Below, in pieces: positions 28,608 to 38,987 of a stretch of 64,000 nt of DNA. The position numbers and the translations under genes are program-made. The DNA comes from Calditerrivibrio nitroreducens DSM 19672. GTDB lineage: Bacteria; Chrysiogenota; Deferribacteres; Deferribacterales; Calditerrivibrionaceae. Below the pieces are notes generated by a model. That model did not search any database. It saw only the letters and a program-made list of their open reading frames with translations, and was not told the origin of the DNA. The DNA is taken from assembly GCF_000183405.1 (NCBI RefSeq), contig NC_014758.1, positions 1,529,001-1,593,000 of the forward strand, in the 5' to 3' direction. Each line of letters starts with the position of its first letter. The first letter of the stretch is position 1.

Positions 28608-29798
28608 TTACTCAATAATCTCTGTAACAACACCAGCACCAACTGTCCTACCACCTTCCCTGATCGCAAATCTCAATCCCTGCTCCATAGCTATCGGCTG
28701 TATAAGCTCCACTGTGGCACTTATGTTGTCTCCTGGCATTACCATCTCTACTCCCTCAGGCAATACCACTATCCCCGTTACGTCTGTTGTCCTAAAGTAA
28801 AACTGTGGCCTGTATCCACTAAAAAATGGAGTGTGTCTTCCACCTTCTTCCTTAGTCAATATATACGCCTCACACTTAAACTTCCTATGTGGTGTTATAG
28901 TCTTAGGTGCAGCCAATACCTGTCCACGCTCCACTTCATCCTTCTTAGTTCCCCTCAACAATACACCTATATTATCCCCAGCAACACCTTCGTCCAACAC
29001 CTTACGGAACATCTCAACCCCAGTTACCACTGTCTTAATCGTAGGCCTAATACCTACTATCTCCACCTCATCTCCTACCTTAACCTTACCACGCTCAACT
29101 CTACCTGTTACAACTGTTCCCCTTCCTGATATACTAAATACGTCCTCTATCGGCATCAAGAATGGCTTATCTATATCCCTCTGTGGCAATGGTACATACT
29201 TGTCCAATGCATCCACAAGGTCAAATATAGCCTGATTCCACTTAGGATCCTCTGGATTCTCAAGAGCTTTAAGAGCACTACCCTTGATCACTGGTATCTC
29301 ATCCCCTGGAAACTCATATGAGCTAAGAAGATCTCTAACCTCCAACTCCACAAGCTCCAACAACTCTGGGTCATCCACCATATCCACCTTGTTCATAAAC
29401 ACTACTATGTATGGAACACCAACCTGTCTCGCCAAAAGTATATGCTCCCTCGTCTGGGGCATAGGACCATCTGCAGCACTTACAACAAGTATAGCCCCAT
29501 CCATCTGTGCTGCACCTGTGATCATGTTCTTTACATAGTCTGCGTGACCAGGACAGTCCACATGTGCATAGTGCCTTGTCTGGCTCTCATACTCAACGTG
29601 TGCTGTGGCTATCGTAATACCACGCTCCCTCTCTTCTGGAGCCTTGTCAATGTTGGAATAATCCACAAAATCTGCCAAACCCTTAGTCGACAAAACTCTG
29701 GTAATAGCAGCTGTCAAAGTAGTCTTACCATGGTCCACGTGACCTATCGTACCTACGTTAACGTGAGGTTTCTTCCTCTCGAACTTCTGTTTTCCCAT
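28608..29798 (-). CDS. tuf: Elongation factor Tu, copy 1
   Basis: EF-Tu, 396 residues, delivers aminoacyl-tRNA to the ribosome. G1 [11 protein letters not shown]2 RGITI, G3 DCPGHADY and G4 NKVDM are intact, with the three standard domains. It lies between fusA and rpsJ, the ancestral str position, with an AGGAGGA ribosome site. It differs from copy 2 (56141-57331) by about six bases by eye and one residue (Ser versus Ala at about position 38). Confidence 0.99.
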   Translation of the reverse strand: MGKQKFERKKPHVNVGTIGHVDHGKTTLTAAITRVLSTKGLADFVDYSNIDKAPEERERGITIATAHVEYESQTRHYAHVDCPGHADYVKNMITGAAQMDGAILVVSAADGPMPQTREHILLARQVGVPYIVVFMNKVDMVDDPELLELVELEVRDLLSSYEFPGDEIPVIKGSALKALENPEDPKWNQAIFDLVDALDKYVPLPQRDIDKPFLMPIEDVFSISGRGTVVTGRVERGKVKVGDEVEIVGIRPTIKTVVTGVEMFRKVLDEGVAGDNIGVLLRGTKKDEVERGQVLAAPKTITPHRKFKCEAYILTKEEGGRHTPFFSGYRPQFYFRTTDVTGIVVLPEGVEMVMPGDNISATVELIQPIAMEQGLRFAIREGGRTVGAGVVTEIIE

Positions 29799-29820
29799 AA
29801 AATCCTCCTATCTTTTTCCT

Positions 29821-31893
29821 TTATACCTTCGATTTTATAATTTCATCTGATATGTTCTGTGGTACCTCTTCATAATGGTCGAATATCATAGTGTAGGTAG
29901 CCCTACCCTGAGTAAGAGATCTAAGAGAGGTGGCATACCCAAACATCTCTTTCAATGGAACATTGCAACGGATAACCTGTGCATTACCCCTTGCTTCCAT
30001 ACCTTCTATTCTTCCTCTTCTGGAGTTTAAGTCACCCATTACATCACCCATATATTCGTCAGGAACAACGACTTCAACCTTCATTATAGGCTCGAGTAAA
30101 ACAGGTGATGCCTTTTTACATGCCTCTTTAAAACCTATTGAAGCAGCTATTTTGAATGCCATCTCTGAAGAGTCGACCTCATGATAAGAGCCATCTAAAA
30201 GAGTAACAGCAACATCAACTACCGGATACCCTGCCAAAACTCCTGTATCCATAGCTTCCACAATCCCCTTTTCAACTGCAGGAATATACTCTTTTGGAAT
30301 AACCCCACCAACAATCTTATTTATAAATTTAAATCCAGCACCAGGCTCCTGTGGCTCCACTTCCAGTACTACGTGACCATACTGTCCTCTACCACCACTC
30401 TGTTTGATGTACTTGGACTCATATGTAGATTTTTTCCTTATCGTTTCTCTGTATGCTACCTGTGGGTTACCAACATTCGCCTCAACTTTAAATTCCCTCA
30501 TCAATCTATCGACAATAATTTCAAGGTGAAGCTCACCCATACCTGAAATTATCGTTTGCCCTGTCTCCTCATCCACTTTTACCCTAAAAGATGGGTCTTC
30601 CTGGGCAAGCTTATTAAGGGCCATAGAAAGTTTATCCTGATCTGCTTTTGTTTTAGGCTCGATTGCCACCGATATAACAGGCTCCGGAAACTCCATAGAC
30701 TCAAGTATAACTGGTTTATTCTCATCACAAAGTGTGTCACCGGTAATAGTATATTTCAAACCAACAGTTGCACAAATATCACCTGCATAAATCTCTTTAA
30801 TCTCTTCCCTCTTGTTGGCATGCATTTTAAGCAAACGCCCAATCCTTTCCTTTTTACCTTTGGTGGAATTAAGAACATAACTACCAGCTTCCAACCATCC
30901 AGAATAAACCCTAAAATATGTGAGCTGGCCCATGTAAGGATCTGTCATAATTTTGAATGCAAGGGCAGCAAATGGTTCATCATCGCTTGTATGCCTTACA
31001 ACATCATTACCATCAAGATCTTTACCTTTTACTGGTGGTATATCAAGTGGAGAAGGAAGGTAATCAACTACGGCATCAAGAAGCAGCTGCACCCCTTTAT
31101 TTTTAAAGGCTGTACCGCATATCACAGGGGTAAATTGGATCTCAATTGTCCCCTTTCTAATGGCCGCTTTAATCTCATCTTCCGTAATCTCTTCACCTTC
31201 GAAATACTTATTCATCAAATCATCATCTATTTCACAAACCCTTTCTATCATCTGGGTACGATACTCTTCTGCCTTTTCAAGATATTCGGCTGGGATTTCT
31301 CTGTATTCATATTTAGCCCCCAACTGATCCCCTTCCCAAACTACCGCTTTCATCTTAACGAGATCTATAACACCAACAAACTTATCTTCAGCACCGATAG
31401 GAATCTGAATCGGCAGAGGTTTAGCACCTAATCTATCCACCATCATTTTGACCACGTTATAAAAATCAGCACCAACTCTATCCATTTTGTTAACAAAAGC
31501 AATCCTTGGGACTCTGTATTTATCCGCCTGTCTCCATACCGTCTCAGACTGAGGCTCAACCCCACCAACCGCACAGAAAACGGCGCAAGCACCATCAAGA
31601 ACTTTAAGGGACCTTTCCACCTCAATGGTAAAATCTACGTGACCAGGAGTATCAATGATATTTATCCTATAACCGTTCCAGAAACACTGGGTTGTGGCGG
31701 AGGTAATGGTGATTCCTCTTTCCCTCTCCTGCTCCATCCAGTCCATTGTGGCTGTTCCTTCATGAACCTCACCAATCTTGTAATTCACACCTGTATAATA
31801 CAAAATTCTTTCGGTAGTTGTAGTCTTACCAGCATCGATATGAGCCATAATTCCAATATTTCTCTGCTTTTCCAAAGGGTACTGTCTAGGCAC
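29821..31893 (-). CDS. fusA: Elongation factor G
   Basis: EF-G, 690 residues, the translocation GTPase. G1 [10 protein letters not shown], the [14 protein letters not shown] switch I segment, G3 DTPGHVDF and G4 NKMDR are visible, followed by domains II-V (for example [14 protein letters not shown] in domain III and [14 protein letters not shown] in domain IV). It lies between rpsG and tuf. Confidence 0.99.
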   Translation of the reverse strand: MPRQYPLEKQRNIGIMAHIDAGKTTTTERILYYTGVNYKIGEVHEGTATMDWMEQERERGITITSATTQCFWNGYRINIIDTPGHVDFTIEVERSLKVLDGACAVFCAVGGVEPQSETVWRQADKYRVPRIAFVNKMDRVGADFYNVVKMMVDRLGAKPLPIQIPIGAEDKFVGVIDLVKMKAVVWEGDQLGAKYEYREIPAEYLEKAEEYRTQMIERVCEIDDDLMNKYFEGEEITEDEIKAAIRKGTIEIQFTPVICGTAFKNKGVQLLLDAVVDYLPSPLDIPPVKGKDLDGNDVVRHTSDDEPFAALAFKIMTDPYMGQLTYFRVYSGWLEAGSYVLNSTKGKKERIGRLLKMHANKREEIKEIYAGDICATVGLKYTITGDTLCDENKPVILESMEFPEPVISVAIEPKTKADQDKLSMALNKLAQEDPSFRVKVDEETGQTIISGMGELHLEIIVDRLMREFKVEANVGNPQVAYRETIRKKSTYESKYIKQSGGRGQYGHVVLEVEPQEPGAGFKFINKIVGGVIPKEYIPAVEKGIVEAMDTGVLAGYPVVDVAVTLLDGSYHEVDSSEMAFKIAASIGFKEACKKASPVLLEPIMKVEVVVPDEYMGDVMGDLNSRRGRIEGMEARGNAQVIRCNVPLKEMFGYATSLRSLTQGRATYTMIFDHYEEVPQNISDEIIKSKV

Positions 31894-31905
31894 AAGTTCC
31901 TCCTA

Positions 31906-32376
<471 letters not shown>

Positions 32377-32389
32377 TTAAAATACCCTC

Positions 32390-32764
32390 TCACTTCTTAG
32401 CTTTTTTAACGCCATACTTTGAGCGGCTCTTATTTCTATTTTTTACGCCTGCAGTATCCAAAGTACCTCTAATGATCTTATACCTTACACCAGGTAAGTC
32501 CTTAACCCTACCACCTCTCACCAGAACAACTGAGTGTTCCTGAAGGTTATGTCCAATGCCGGGAATATATGCTGTTACTTCAATCCCGTTTACCAATCTA
32601 ACCCTTGCAACCTTTCTCAAAGCAGAGTTAGGTTTTTTTGGAGTGGTGGTATACACCCTAACACAAACCCCTCTCTTCTGGGGGTTGTTTTTCAAAGCAG
32701 GAGATTTAGTTCTATTTAAAATCACCTCTCTGCCGTGTCTTACTAACTGATTCAAAGTTGGCAC
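32390..32764 (-). CDS. rpsL: 30S ribosomal protein S12
   Basis: S12, 124 residues, in the decoding centre. The lysine of [14 protein letters not shown] (Lys43 region) and the [11 protein letters not shown] loop are wild type, so no streptomycin-resistance change is seen. The start is GTG at 32764 with GGAGG six bases upstream. First gene of the 19-kb superoperon. Confidence 0.98.
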   Translation of the reverse strand: MPTLNQLVRHGREVILNRTKSPALKNNPQKRGVCVRVYTTTPKKPNSALRKVARVRLVNGIEVTAYIPGIGHNLQEHSVVLVRGGRVKDLPGVRYKIIRGTLDTAGVKNRNKSRSKYGVKKAKK

Positions 32765-32779
32765 TTAGCACCTCCGATT

Positions 32780-32812
32780 TTATCTACAAACATTTTTGTC
32801 GTTTTTAAACAT
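32780..32812 (-). other. Possible leader mini-ORF upstream of rpsL (10 codons)
   Basis: An ATG with AAGG seven bases upstream opens a ten-codon frame (MFKNDKNVCR) and stops 15 bases before the rpsL start, wholly inside the leader predicted from the promoter at 32839. Such a short frame can arise by chance; a regulatory role is only a suggestion. Confidence 0.25.
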
Positions 32813-32838
32813 AAATATACCTTTTAAATGAGCTTATC

Positions 32839-32867
32839 AATATAAAGAAACATTTTTCAAGTGTCAA
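32839..32867 (-). promoter_or_regulatory. Promoter of the rpsL superoperon
   Basis: A perfect -35 TTGACA (32862-32867), a 17-base spacer and a -10 TATATT (32839-32844) on the minus strand. The predicted transcript has a leader of roughly 70 bases before rpsL. It is one of the best housekeeping sigma-type promoters in the window. Confidence 0.85.
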
Positions 32868-32901
32868 GAACTTTTTGACCAGTAGTAATAATTAGAAATA
32901 T

Positions 32902-33234
32902 TTAACGCATTTTTTCTGATTTATGACAATCATTACACTTTTCCAGAGCTGCATGGTAACCATTTTTAGGCCACTCTTTATGGCAAGAAAAACAATTGTT
33001 GCCACAACCATCAGGATTTGGAAGATTTATTACACTTAGTTTCTGCTCTCCAGTTTTATGGCAACCTGAACATGTCCCAAGAGGCTGATGAATATCTTCT
33101 TTTTTAAGTTTTTCGTGACAGGAAAAGCAATCTCCGGCACATCCTGCATTTAAATCGTAGTTTATGAATAGAATAGATCCCAGAAGTATTGCTGCACAGA
33201 GTCCAGATAAAGCTGCCCTTTTCTTGTTAGACAT
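32902..33234 (-). CDS. Periplasmic tetraheme c-type cytochrome made of two diheme repeats
   Basis: A 110-residue secreted cytochrome with a Sec signal (MSNKKR, hydrophobic to about residue 27). Four CXXCH motifs occur at about residues 36, 55, 81 and 100. The mature part is a tandem duplication of a unit of about 45 residues: each begins GC-x3-CFSCH, has an isolated His in the middle and ends C-x2-CHK. Each unit also keeps an extra cysteine (Cys32, Cys77) before the first heme. The ATG at 33234 has GGGGG about six bases upstream and sits inside the hemW 3' end, overlapping by 73 bases. Likely a small periplasmic electron shuttle; the partner is unknown. Confidence 0.82.
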   Translation of the reverse strand: MSNKKRAALSGLCAAILLGSILFINYDLNAGCAGDCFSCHEKLKKEDIHQPLGTCSGCHKTGEQKLSVINLPNPDGCGNNCFSCHKEWPKNGYHAALEKCNDCHKSEKMR

Positions 33235-34259
33235 AAACACCCCCGTTCATAACATATAAAATTTTCATCTTTTAGAAATACTATTTTTTTCATAAATTCT
33301 TCCACTACTTCACCGCCATATTTACTCTTTAAGCTTTCAATATTTACTCCATCCACCATCCTTATTCCAAATACAACATCTTCGATAAAACATTCTGCGA
33401 TTGGAACCTCATATTTTTCTATAATATATTGTTCTTTGATATACTCTTCAACAGTTCCTTTATTGCACCACCTCATCCGGGCATTTTCACCATTCATCAT
33501 GCTGTGGGCGGAAATACCAAATCCTATATAGTCCTGCATTTTCCAATATTTAGTATTATGTTTAGATCCCTTCCCATTTCTGGCAAAGTTTGAAATTTCA
33601 TACTGAAAAAAACCTCTGGAATAAAGAAAATCTACAACATCATTGAAAAATGTCTCTGCATCGGTATCTTTATATTCACTCAAAAAATCTGTATCAAAGG
33701 AGTAATTGTAAGCGGATATATGTTTGATGGGATAATCTGTTAATATTTCCAATGTCTTTAATGTAAAATCATGGTTAACAGTTGGTATATCATAGATAAT
33801 ATCACAATTTAATTCTAATCCATAATTTAAAATCAGCTCTATAGCTCTCCTGGCCCGAAAAGAGCTGTGAACTCTTCCCAATAGACACAAGACATTATCA
33901 AATAATGACTGAATACCAAGACTTATTCTATCGACGCCGTAATCCTTTAGAAGTTTCAACATATCTTCCGTAACACTTTCAGGATTTATCTCTACAGTGA
34001 ATTCTTTTATATTTGGAACAAAGTTTTCATATAAAGCTTCAAGCAATACTTTCATATTTTGCAGTTTCAACGTGGAAGGTGTCCCACCGCCGATATAGAT
34101 AGTATCAATGCTAAGGCCTTTATAAGTTTTAATCTCCCTTAATATTGCATTTATATAGGCATATTCGGTTTCTTCGTTATGTAAAGTTGAATAAAATCCA
34201 CAATATTTACACTTAGACTTGCAGAATGGAATATGAAGATAAAGCCCATAATCCTTCAT
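33162..34259 (-). CDS. hemW: Radical SAM heme chaperone HemW
   Basis: HemW (formerly called oxygen-independent coproporphyrinogen oxidase-like) binds heme and passes it to target proteins. The 365-residue protein begins with LYLHIPFCKSKCKYCGF, giving the CX3CX2C iron-sulfur motif, followed by YIGGGTPS and VEINPES. It has the C-terminal HemW domain but no N-terminal HemN extension. Next gene is a tetraheme cytochrome that starts inside its 3' end, which fits a heme-handling role. Confidence 0.9.
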   Translation of the reverse strand: MKDYGLYLHIPFCKSKCKYCGFYSTLHNEETEYAYINAILREIKTYKGLSIDTIYIGGGTPSTLKLQNMKVLLEALYENFVPNIKEFTVEINPESVTEDMLKLLKDYGVDRISLGIQSLFDNVLCLLGRVHSSFRARRAIELILNYGLELNCDIIYDIPTVNHDFTLKTLEILTDYPIKHISAYNYSFDTDFLSEYKDTDAETFFNDVVDFLYSRGFFQYEISNFARNGKGSKHNTKYWKMQDYIGFGISAHSMMNGENARMRWCNKGTVEEYIKEQYIIEKYEVPIAECFIEDVVFGIRMVDGVNIESLKSKYGGEVVEEFMKKIVFLKDENFICYERGCLCLTRKGQLYLDSVQQYFWDLFYS

Positions 34260-34262
34260 GGG

Positions 34263-34673
34263 TCAATTTAACATTTTAAGTAATTCTTTATTATCTTCAA
34301 TAAATTGTTTTAGGTTATTATTCAATTCCCAGAATAATTCCACAACCTTTTTCCCATACTCCGTAAGCTGGGCACCCCCTCCATCTTTTCCACCTGTAGT
34401 TTTTATGACAAGTGGTTTACTTCCCTGATTATTCATAGACTCCACAAGCTCCCATGCATGTTTGTAACTCATCTCCATAGATTTGGCAGCCTTTGAAATA
34501 GAGCCATACTGTTCAATCCGCTCAAGCAGAACAACCCTCCCAAAACCTATGAATGTACCGTCAACACCATCTATCCAAATTCTACCTTTTAGAGTAAAAT
34601 TTTTTACAGCTAATGACACATCCTCGGGGGTTTTATCTTTGTTCTCAGGATTAAATTTTGGTTTACTTTTCAT
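34263..34673 (-). CDS. ModE-type DNA-binding protein (N-terminal domain only)
   Basis: A 136-residue protein with the LysR/ModE-like winged helix of ModE: GFGRVVLLERIEQYGSISKA, MSYKHAWELVESMNN and GGGAQLTEYGKKV are family motifs. Full ModE has two C-terminal TOBE (Mop) domains that bind molybdate; these are absent. About 35 polar residues precede the winged helix. A di-TOBE protein is encoded in the mod operon at 41985 and a ModE-like palindrome lies at 44810, so this may be the DNA-binding half of a split ModE. It overlaps bioB by 11 bases. Other one-domain ModE relatives act without bound molybdate, so the role needs a test. Confidence 0.82.
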   Translation of the reverse strand: MKSKPKFNPENKDKTPEDVSLAVKNFTLKGRIWIDGVDGTFIGFGRVVLLERIEQYGSISKAAKSMEMSYKHAWELVESMNNQGSKPLVIKTTGGKDGGGAQLTEYGKKVVELFWELNNNLKQFIEDNKELLKMLN

Positions 34674-35631
34674 TACAGATATCCTTAATATCTTTCAAAT
34701 CTGAATCGATGGGAAATCCGGTGGTTGTAAGATAATCCCCAACCATTATACCACTTGCCCCGGACTTTAGAATAATTGATTTAGATCTTTCATTAAAAAC
34801 TCTACTTCTTCCCCCACAAACCCTTATCTGTCTATCTGGAAGTATAAACCGGTAGATAGCAATTATCTTTAAAGCTTCAACCTCTGACATAACTGGTCTA
34901 TCTTCCAGAGGGGTACCTTTTATTGGGTTAAGAAAATTTATCGGTACCGATTGTACACCGAGGGATTTCAATTCATAAGCCAGCTCTACTCTATCTTCCC
35001 AACTTTCCCCAATGCCGAAAATACCACCGGAGCAAACATACAATCCTAACTCCACAGCATCTTTTACAGTTTTCACATCCTCATCGTAATCATGAGTGGA
35101 ACATATCTTTGGAAAAAATGTTCTGGAAGTCTCAAGATTGTGGTGAAAACCGTTAAGGCCTACCTCTTTAAGCCTCAAAAGCTGATCCTTTGTCAAAATA
35201 CCAACCGATATATCCGGCACCAAACCAAAATCTTTAATCAGCTTTACATTATTTAAAACTATATCGAATGTCTCTTCATCAAGAGTTTTACCACTTGTAA
35301 CCAGTGCAAATCTTCTAACACCTTTATTTTTGTAAAACTCAATAGCCTCTCTTAATTTCTTTTCACCTATATACTCATAAACAGAAGATTCCGTTTTATA
35401 ATGGGCTGATTGGGCACAAAATTTACAATCCTCAGAACAAAGGCCACTTTTTACGTTGGCTATCGAACAAAGATCTATTTTACTCGAAAAAAAAGCTCTT
35501 TTAATTTCATATGAGGCATTTAGTAAAGGCTGGATATTATCTTCCGGGAAATCTATAAGAAACCTTATCTCTCCATCTGAAATTTCTTCTCCGGAAAGTA
35601 CTTTTTCTTTTATCCTTTCAATCATATTCAT
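34663..35631 (-). CDS. bioB: Biotin synthase
   Basis: BioB inserts sulfur into dethiobiotin. The 322-residue radical SAM protein shows the CSEDCKFCAQS cluster motif (CX3CX2C), the YVCSGGIFGIGE segment and the VPINFLNPIKGTPL motif, and the final RICGGR-like RVCGGR holding the arginine for the [2Fe-2S] cluster. Between hslU and the ModE-type gene, overlapping the latter. Start is ATG at 35631 or 35625. Confidence 0.96.
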   Translation of the reverse strand: MNMIERIKEKVLSGEEISDGEIRFLIDFPEDNIQPLLNASYEIKRAFFSSKIDLCSIANVKSGLCSEDCKFCAQSAHYKTESSVYEYIGEKKLREAIEFYKNKGVRRFALVTSGKTLDEETFDIVLNNVKLIKDFGLVPDISVGILTKDQLLRLKEVGLNGFHHNLETSRTFFPKICSTHDYDEDVKTVKDAVELGLYVCSGGIFGIGESWEDRVELAYELKSLGVQSVPINFLNPIKGTPLEDRPVMSEVEALKIIAIYRFILPDRQIRVCGGRSRVFNERSKSIILKSGASGIMVGDYLTTTGFPIDSDLKDIKDICNEK

Positions 35632-35633
35632 AC

Positions 35634-36956
35634 CTATAAAATATATTTACTTAAATCCTGTTTAGCAAGAATAGTTTTTAATTTACTCTCAACGAATATG
35701 CTATCTATAACAATTTTAGCAAAATGTCCAAACGGAGCCTCATAAGAAATATCTTCCAAAACCTTTTCTATAATGGTATGAAGTCTTCTTGCCCCTATAT
35801 TCTCATTGGTTTTATTAAGCTCAGTGGCAATCTCCGCTATCTTTTCTATTCCGTCATTAGTAAACTCAATCTCCACCTCATCCGCCATCAAAAGATCCCT
35901 GTACTGCTTTGTCAGAGCATTTTCAGGTTCTTTAAGTATTTTGATAAAATCCTCTTTCGTAAGAGAATCTAGCTCCACCCTGATCGGAAATCTACCCTGC
36001 AATTCCGGTATGAGATCCGAAGGTTTTGCTATATGAAATGCACCAGCTCCTATAAATAGTATATGATCAGTTTTAACCATACCATATTTTGTCATAATTG
36101 TGGATCCTTCTATAATAGGTAAAAGATCCCGCTGTACACCCTCTCTTGATACATCCCCACCTTTTGTATAACCCTCTCTGGAACATATCTTATCAATCTC
36201 ATCGATAAATACAATTCCAGAATGTTCCACCTTGTAAAGGGCATTGCGTTTTACCTTTTCCATATCTAGCATTCTATTGGCTTCCTGCTGCTCCAACTGA
36301 ATAAATGCATCCTTTACTTTCATCAACCTTCTCTTTTTTTGTCCGGGGAAGATATTTTTAAATATATCCTGTAAATTAGATGAGATTTCATCAATTCCAG
36401 CATTGGTAAGAATTTCTATTTGAGGATGAGACTCTTCTATGTCAATCTCTACATTTCTATCATCAAGCTTACCCTGATGGAGCATCTTTCTAAATTTCTC
36501 TTTTGATTCTGCAATCGAATTCTGATCAACATAACCTGTGGGAACAGGTAGTAATCTATCTAATAGAATATCCTCAGCTTTTTTCCTGGCCTCATCCAGC
36601 ACCTGCTCTCTCATTCGAACCTTTTCTTCTGAAATGGCTATCTCCACTAAATCCCTTATTATAGACTCCACATCTCTACCCACAAAACCAACTTCTGTAA
36701 ATTTACTTGCTTCAACCTTGATGAATGGAGATTCTGTAATTTTAGCCAATCTTCTTGCTATTTCGGTCTTTCCCACCCCTGTAGGCCCAATAAGGAGTAT
36801 ATTTTTGGGTGTGATATCATCCCTTTTCTCCTGGGGCAATTGCAATCTTCTCCATCTGTTTCTCAAAGCTATTGCAACAGCCTTTTTGGCTAAACTCTGA
36901 CCTATAATATACTTATCAAGCTCTGCCACTATTTGTTTTGGTGTCAAATGCTCCAT
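35634..36956 (-). CDS. hslU: HslU ATPase subunit of the HslUV protease
   Basis: The AAA+ unfoldase of HslUV. The 440-residue protein shows [17 protein letters not shown] at the N-terminus, Walker [10 protein letters not shown], the GYVDQ pore segment (pore loop GYV), Walker B VFIDEID and the family-specific I domain. The ATG at 36956 has GAGG seven bases upstream and overlaps the hslV stop by one base; an in-frame GTG precedes it. The last residues end in the hydrophobic tail (DLSKYIL) that docks into HslV. Confidence 0.97.
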   Translation of the reverse strand: MEHLTPKQIVAELDKYIIGQSLAKKAVAIALRNRWRRLQLPQEKRDDITPKNILLIGPTGVGKTEIARRLAKITESPFIKVEASKFTEVGFVGRDVESIIRDLVEIAISEEKVRMREQVLDEARKKAEDILLDRLLPVPTGYVDQNSIAESKEKFRKMLHQGKLDDRNVEIDIEESHPQIEILTNAGIDEISSNLQDIFKNIFPGQKKRRLMKVKDAFIQLEQQEANRMLDMEKVKRNALYKVEHSGIVFIDEIDKICSREGYTKGGDVSREGVQRDLLPIIEGSTIMTKYGMVKTDHILFIGAGAFHIAKPSDLIPELQGRFPIRVELDSLTKEDFIKILKEPENALTKQYRDLLMADEVEIEFTNDGIEKIAEIATELNKTNENIGARRLHTIIEKVLEDISYEAPFGHFAKIVIDSIFVESKLKTILAKQDLSKYIL

Positions 36957-37483
36957 CACACTTCCTCTACAATAATTTCTTTATTGGTATAAATACAAAT
37001 CTCACCGGCAATATCTAAAGCTTTTTTTACTATTTCTGTTGCATCGAGGTCTGTGTTGTTTTTTAATGCATAGGCCGCAGCAAAAGCATAAGGTCCACCG
37101 GAACCAATAGCCGCTATTCCATGCTGGGGTTCCACAACATCGCCATTTCCGGTAATTATATACATACTATCTTTGTTGGCAGCTATCATCATAGCTTCCA
37201 GACTTTTTAAATATTTATCTGTCCTCCAGTCTTTTGCAAGCTCCACACAGCTTCTCAAAAGCTGACCACCATGCTCATTTAATTTTTTTTCAAATCTTTC
37301 AATAAGAGTAAACGCATCCGCCGTGGATCCGGCAAAACCGCAAACAATCTCCCCATTATAAAGACGTCTGATTTTTTTTGCATTATTTTTCAATACAGTA
37401 TGTCCAAAAGTAACCTGACCGTCAGCACCAATGGCAGTTTTATCATTTGTTTTAACACATATCACCGTAGTTCCTTCAAACAT
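36956..37483 (-). CDS. hslV: HslV protease subunit
   Basis: The proteasome-like threonine peptidase of HslUV, 175 residues. The active Thr would be exposed after removal of the short propeptide MFEG (sequence [10 protein letters not shown]), and GADGQVT plus the [11 protein letters not shown] motif are typical. It is the first gene of hslV-hslU-bioB and has GGAGTG upstream of the ATG. Confidence 0.96.
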   Translation of the reverse strand: MFEGTTVICVKTNDKTAIGADGQVTFGHTVLKNNAKKIRRLYNGEIVCGFAGSTADAFTLIERFEKKLNEHGGQLLRSCVELAKDWRTDKYLKSLEAMMIAANKDSMYIITGNGDVVEPQHGIAAIGSGGPYAFAAAYALKNNTDLDATEIVKKALDIAGEICIYTNKEIIVEEV

Positions 37484-37622
37484 AAACTCTACACTCCATT
37501 ATTTATCGTTGGCTCTTTGCACTCATCAAAGATACATTTTTATAATTTTTTTGCAATAAAATTTTATATTCAGCAAGTAAAGAATTTTAGATAGCCTTGA
37601 GGGGTATTAGATTTTAAGGAAA

Positions 37623-37696
37623 TGGCGGATCAGGGACTTGAACCCCGGACACTGCGGATATGAGCCGCATGCTCTAACCACCTGAGCTAATCCGCC
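37623..37696 (-). tRNA. tRNA-Met (CAT), elongator
   Basis: A 74-base cloverleaf without encoded CCA. The acceptor stem is GGCGGAT/ATCCGCC, the D arm GCTC/GAGC, the anticodon arm TGCGG-CTCATAT-CCGCA with anticodon CAT, and the T loop TTCAAGT. G1-C72 pairing rules out an initiator. Elongator Met is preferred over tRNA-Ile2 (CAT with lysidine) from overall resemblance to elongator Met genes, but the two are not easily separated by eye. Confidence 0.9.
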
Positions 37697-37730
37697 ATAT
37701 ATCAACAAAGGCAATAGCCTAAGATTTCTT

Positions 37731-37807
<77 letters not shown>

Positions 37808-37821
37808 TCAATGGGACTGGT

Positions 37822-37850
37822 TATATATATCCATTTTCCCACTTTGTCAA
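37822..37850 (-). promoter_or_regulatory. Promoter of the tRNA-fMet/tRNA-Met pair
   Basis: Perfect -35 TTGACA (37845-37850), 17-base spacer and -10 TATATA (37822-37827). It lies in the gap before the initiator tRNA and after the bd-like operon. Confidence 0.82.
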
Positions 37851-37906
37851 CTATTTTTATTCATCAACCTAAAATACATTTATTATCAAACCATTATACC
37901 CCATAT

Positions 37907-38986
37907 CTACCGTTTAATATCTTTATAAACCCTCACCATACCATAATAAAGGGTTATAAGAAGGGCAACAAAAAGAAGCACAAACAATACAAAGATACCC
38001 CAATAAGGATCTGTTTTTAGATTGTATATATCAACATATTTAGAAAAATACCCATCTTCCACAATCCTTCTTACAACAGTCATAAAAGCCACCATGATCA
38101 ACATAATGGTAATAAGCAAACTATCAGGAATTTTTTTGATAAATACCACAGATATAACAGCAAGCACCACCACTATCCATAACAGGAGTGTCCCCAACAA
38201 ATTTTTGCCCATCAATAAATTAAATATCTTTGCCTCATGGCTATACAAAAACCAAAAACCCACAAAAATATTTATAAGAGTAGCTATGAAAAAGCTACCT
38301 TTACCAAGCTTGTACATAGCAATTCTGGTATCTTCAAGTAAACTCTTTCTAAACTTGGAATAAACCATCAAAAAAACCCCTGCAAATGCAATGGTACCAA
38401 AAAAGAAATGAAACAATCTTGGTAGATATGTGGTGGTAGAGAAAAATGATTTTTTGCCAAGATAAACTTCCTTCCAAATCTCAGGTTGCATAGACAATAG
38501 CGTATTACCAACAAATATCATAGCAACATAGATAAAGAGTATAGTAGCAAATATTATAAAAATTATACCCTTACCTCCGGTGTTTTTGAATCCAAAAGGC
38601 TTAAACTTGTAGATGTAGTAGAAATAATAGGCTAAAATGATAGAAATGAGAACAAAAAGCCATTTCCACGAAAGAAGAATAGATGAAGTATAGAAGAAAT
38701 TTTCATACATTGTCTGTATAAAAAGTAATGGAGCAACCCCGGTGGTAATAGTCATAGAAATATTAAATGTATTTAAATACCCTATCTCTTCTGCAACATT
38801 ATTATAACTTTCATAACCAAAATTCTTGCTGATATATTTTGATACCAACAATAAAATAGAACCACCCAGAGTAAGATTTACAAATAGAATGTGCACAAAA
38901 AAGGTAAATACCAAGAAGAATAGAAATAGCCATGCAGGTGAACTCAATGGCACAGGTGATGACATTGGGATTAATAATTCGTTCAT
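37907..38986 (-). CDS. Multi-pass membrane subunit of a cytochrome-bd-like complex
   Basis: A 359-residue protein with about nine predicted membrane helices. Its first helix (FVHILFVNLTLGGSILLL, His at about residue 32) resembles the helix 1 of CydA that carries a heme-ligand histidine, so this looks like a CydA-type chain rather than a CydB. No c-type heme motif is present. It begins one base after the upstream cytochrome-c-tailed subunit and is surely co-expressed. I infer the small subunit of a two-chain bd-family oxidoreductase; the reaction is unknown. It ends just before the tRNA-fMet promoter. Confidence 0.68.
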   Translation of the reverse strand: MNELLIPMSSPVPLSSPAWLFLFFLVFTFFVHILFVNLTLGGSILLLVSKYISKNFGYESYNNVAEEIGYLNTFNISMTITTGVAPLLFIQTMYENFFYTSSILLSWKWLFVLISIILAYYFYYIYKFKPFGFKNTGGKGIIFIIFATILFIYVAMIFVGNTLLSMQPEIWKEVYLGKKSFFSTTTYLPRLFHFFFGTIAFAGVFLMVYSKFRKSLLEDTRIAMYKLGKGSFFIATLINIFVGFWFLYSHEAKIFNLLMGKNLLGTLLLWIVVVLAVISVVFIKKIPDSLLITIMLIMVAFMTVVRRIVEDGYFSKYVDIYNLKTDPYWGIFVLFVLLFVALLITLYYGMVRVYKDIKR

Positions 38987-38987
38987 A

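Noticed and set aside
28584-29540. Plus-strand frames over both tuf genes
   Set aside because: They recur in both copies only because the sense genes are nearly identical; the proteins resemble nothing and follow the tuf codon pattern.
37484-37622. Heat-shock operator (CIRCE-type) or sigma-32 promoter before hslV
   Set aside because: Only a five-base inverted repeat (CTTTG/CAAAG) is visible and the CIRCE consensus arms are absent; no clear -35/-10 was found.
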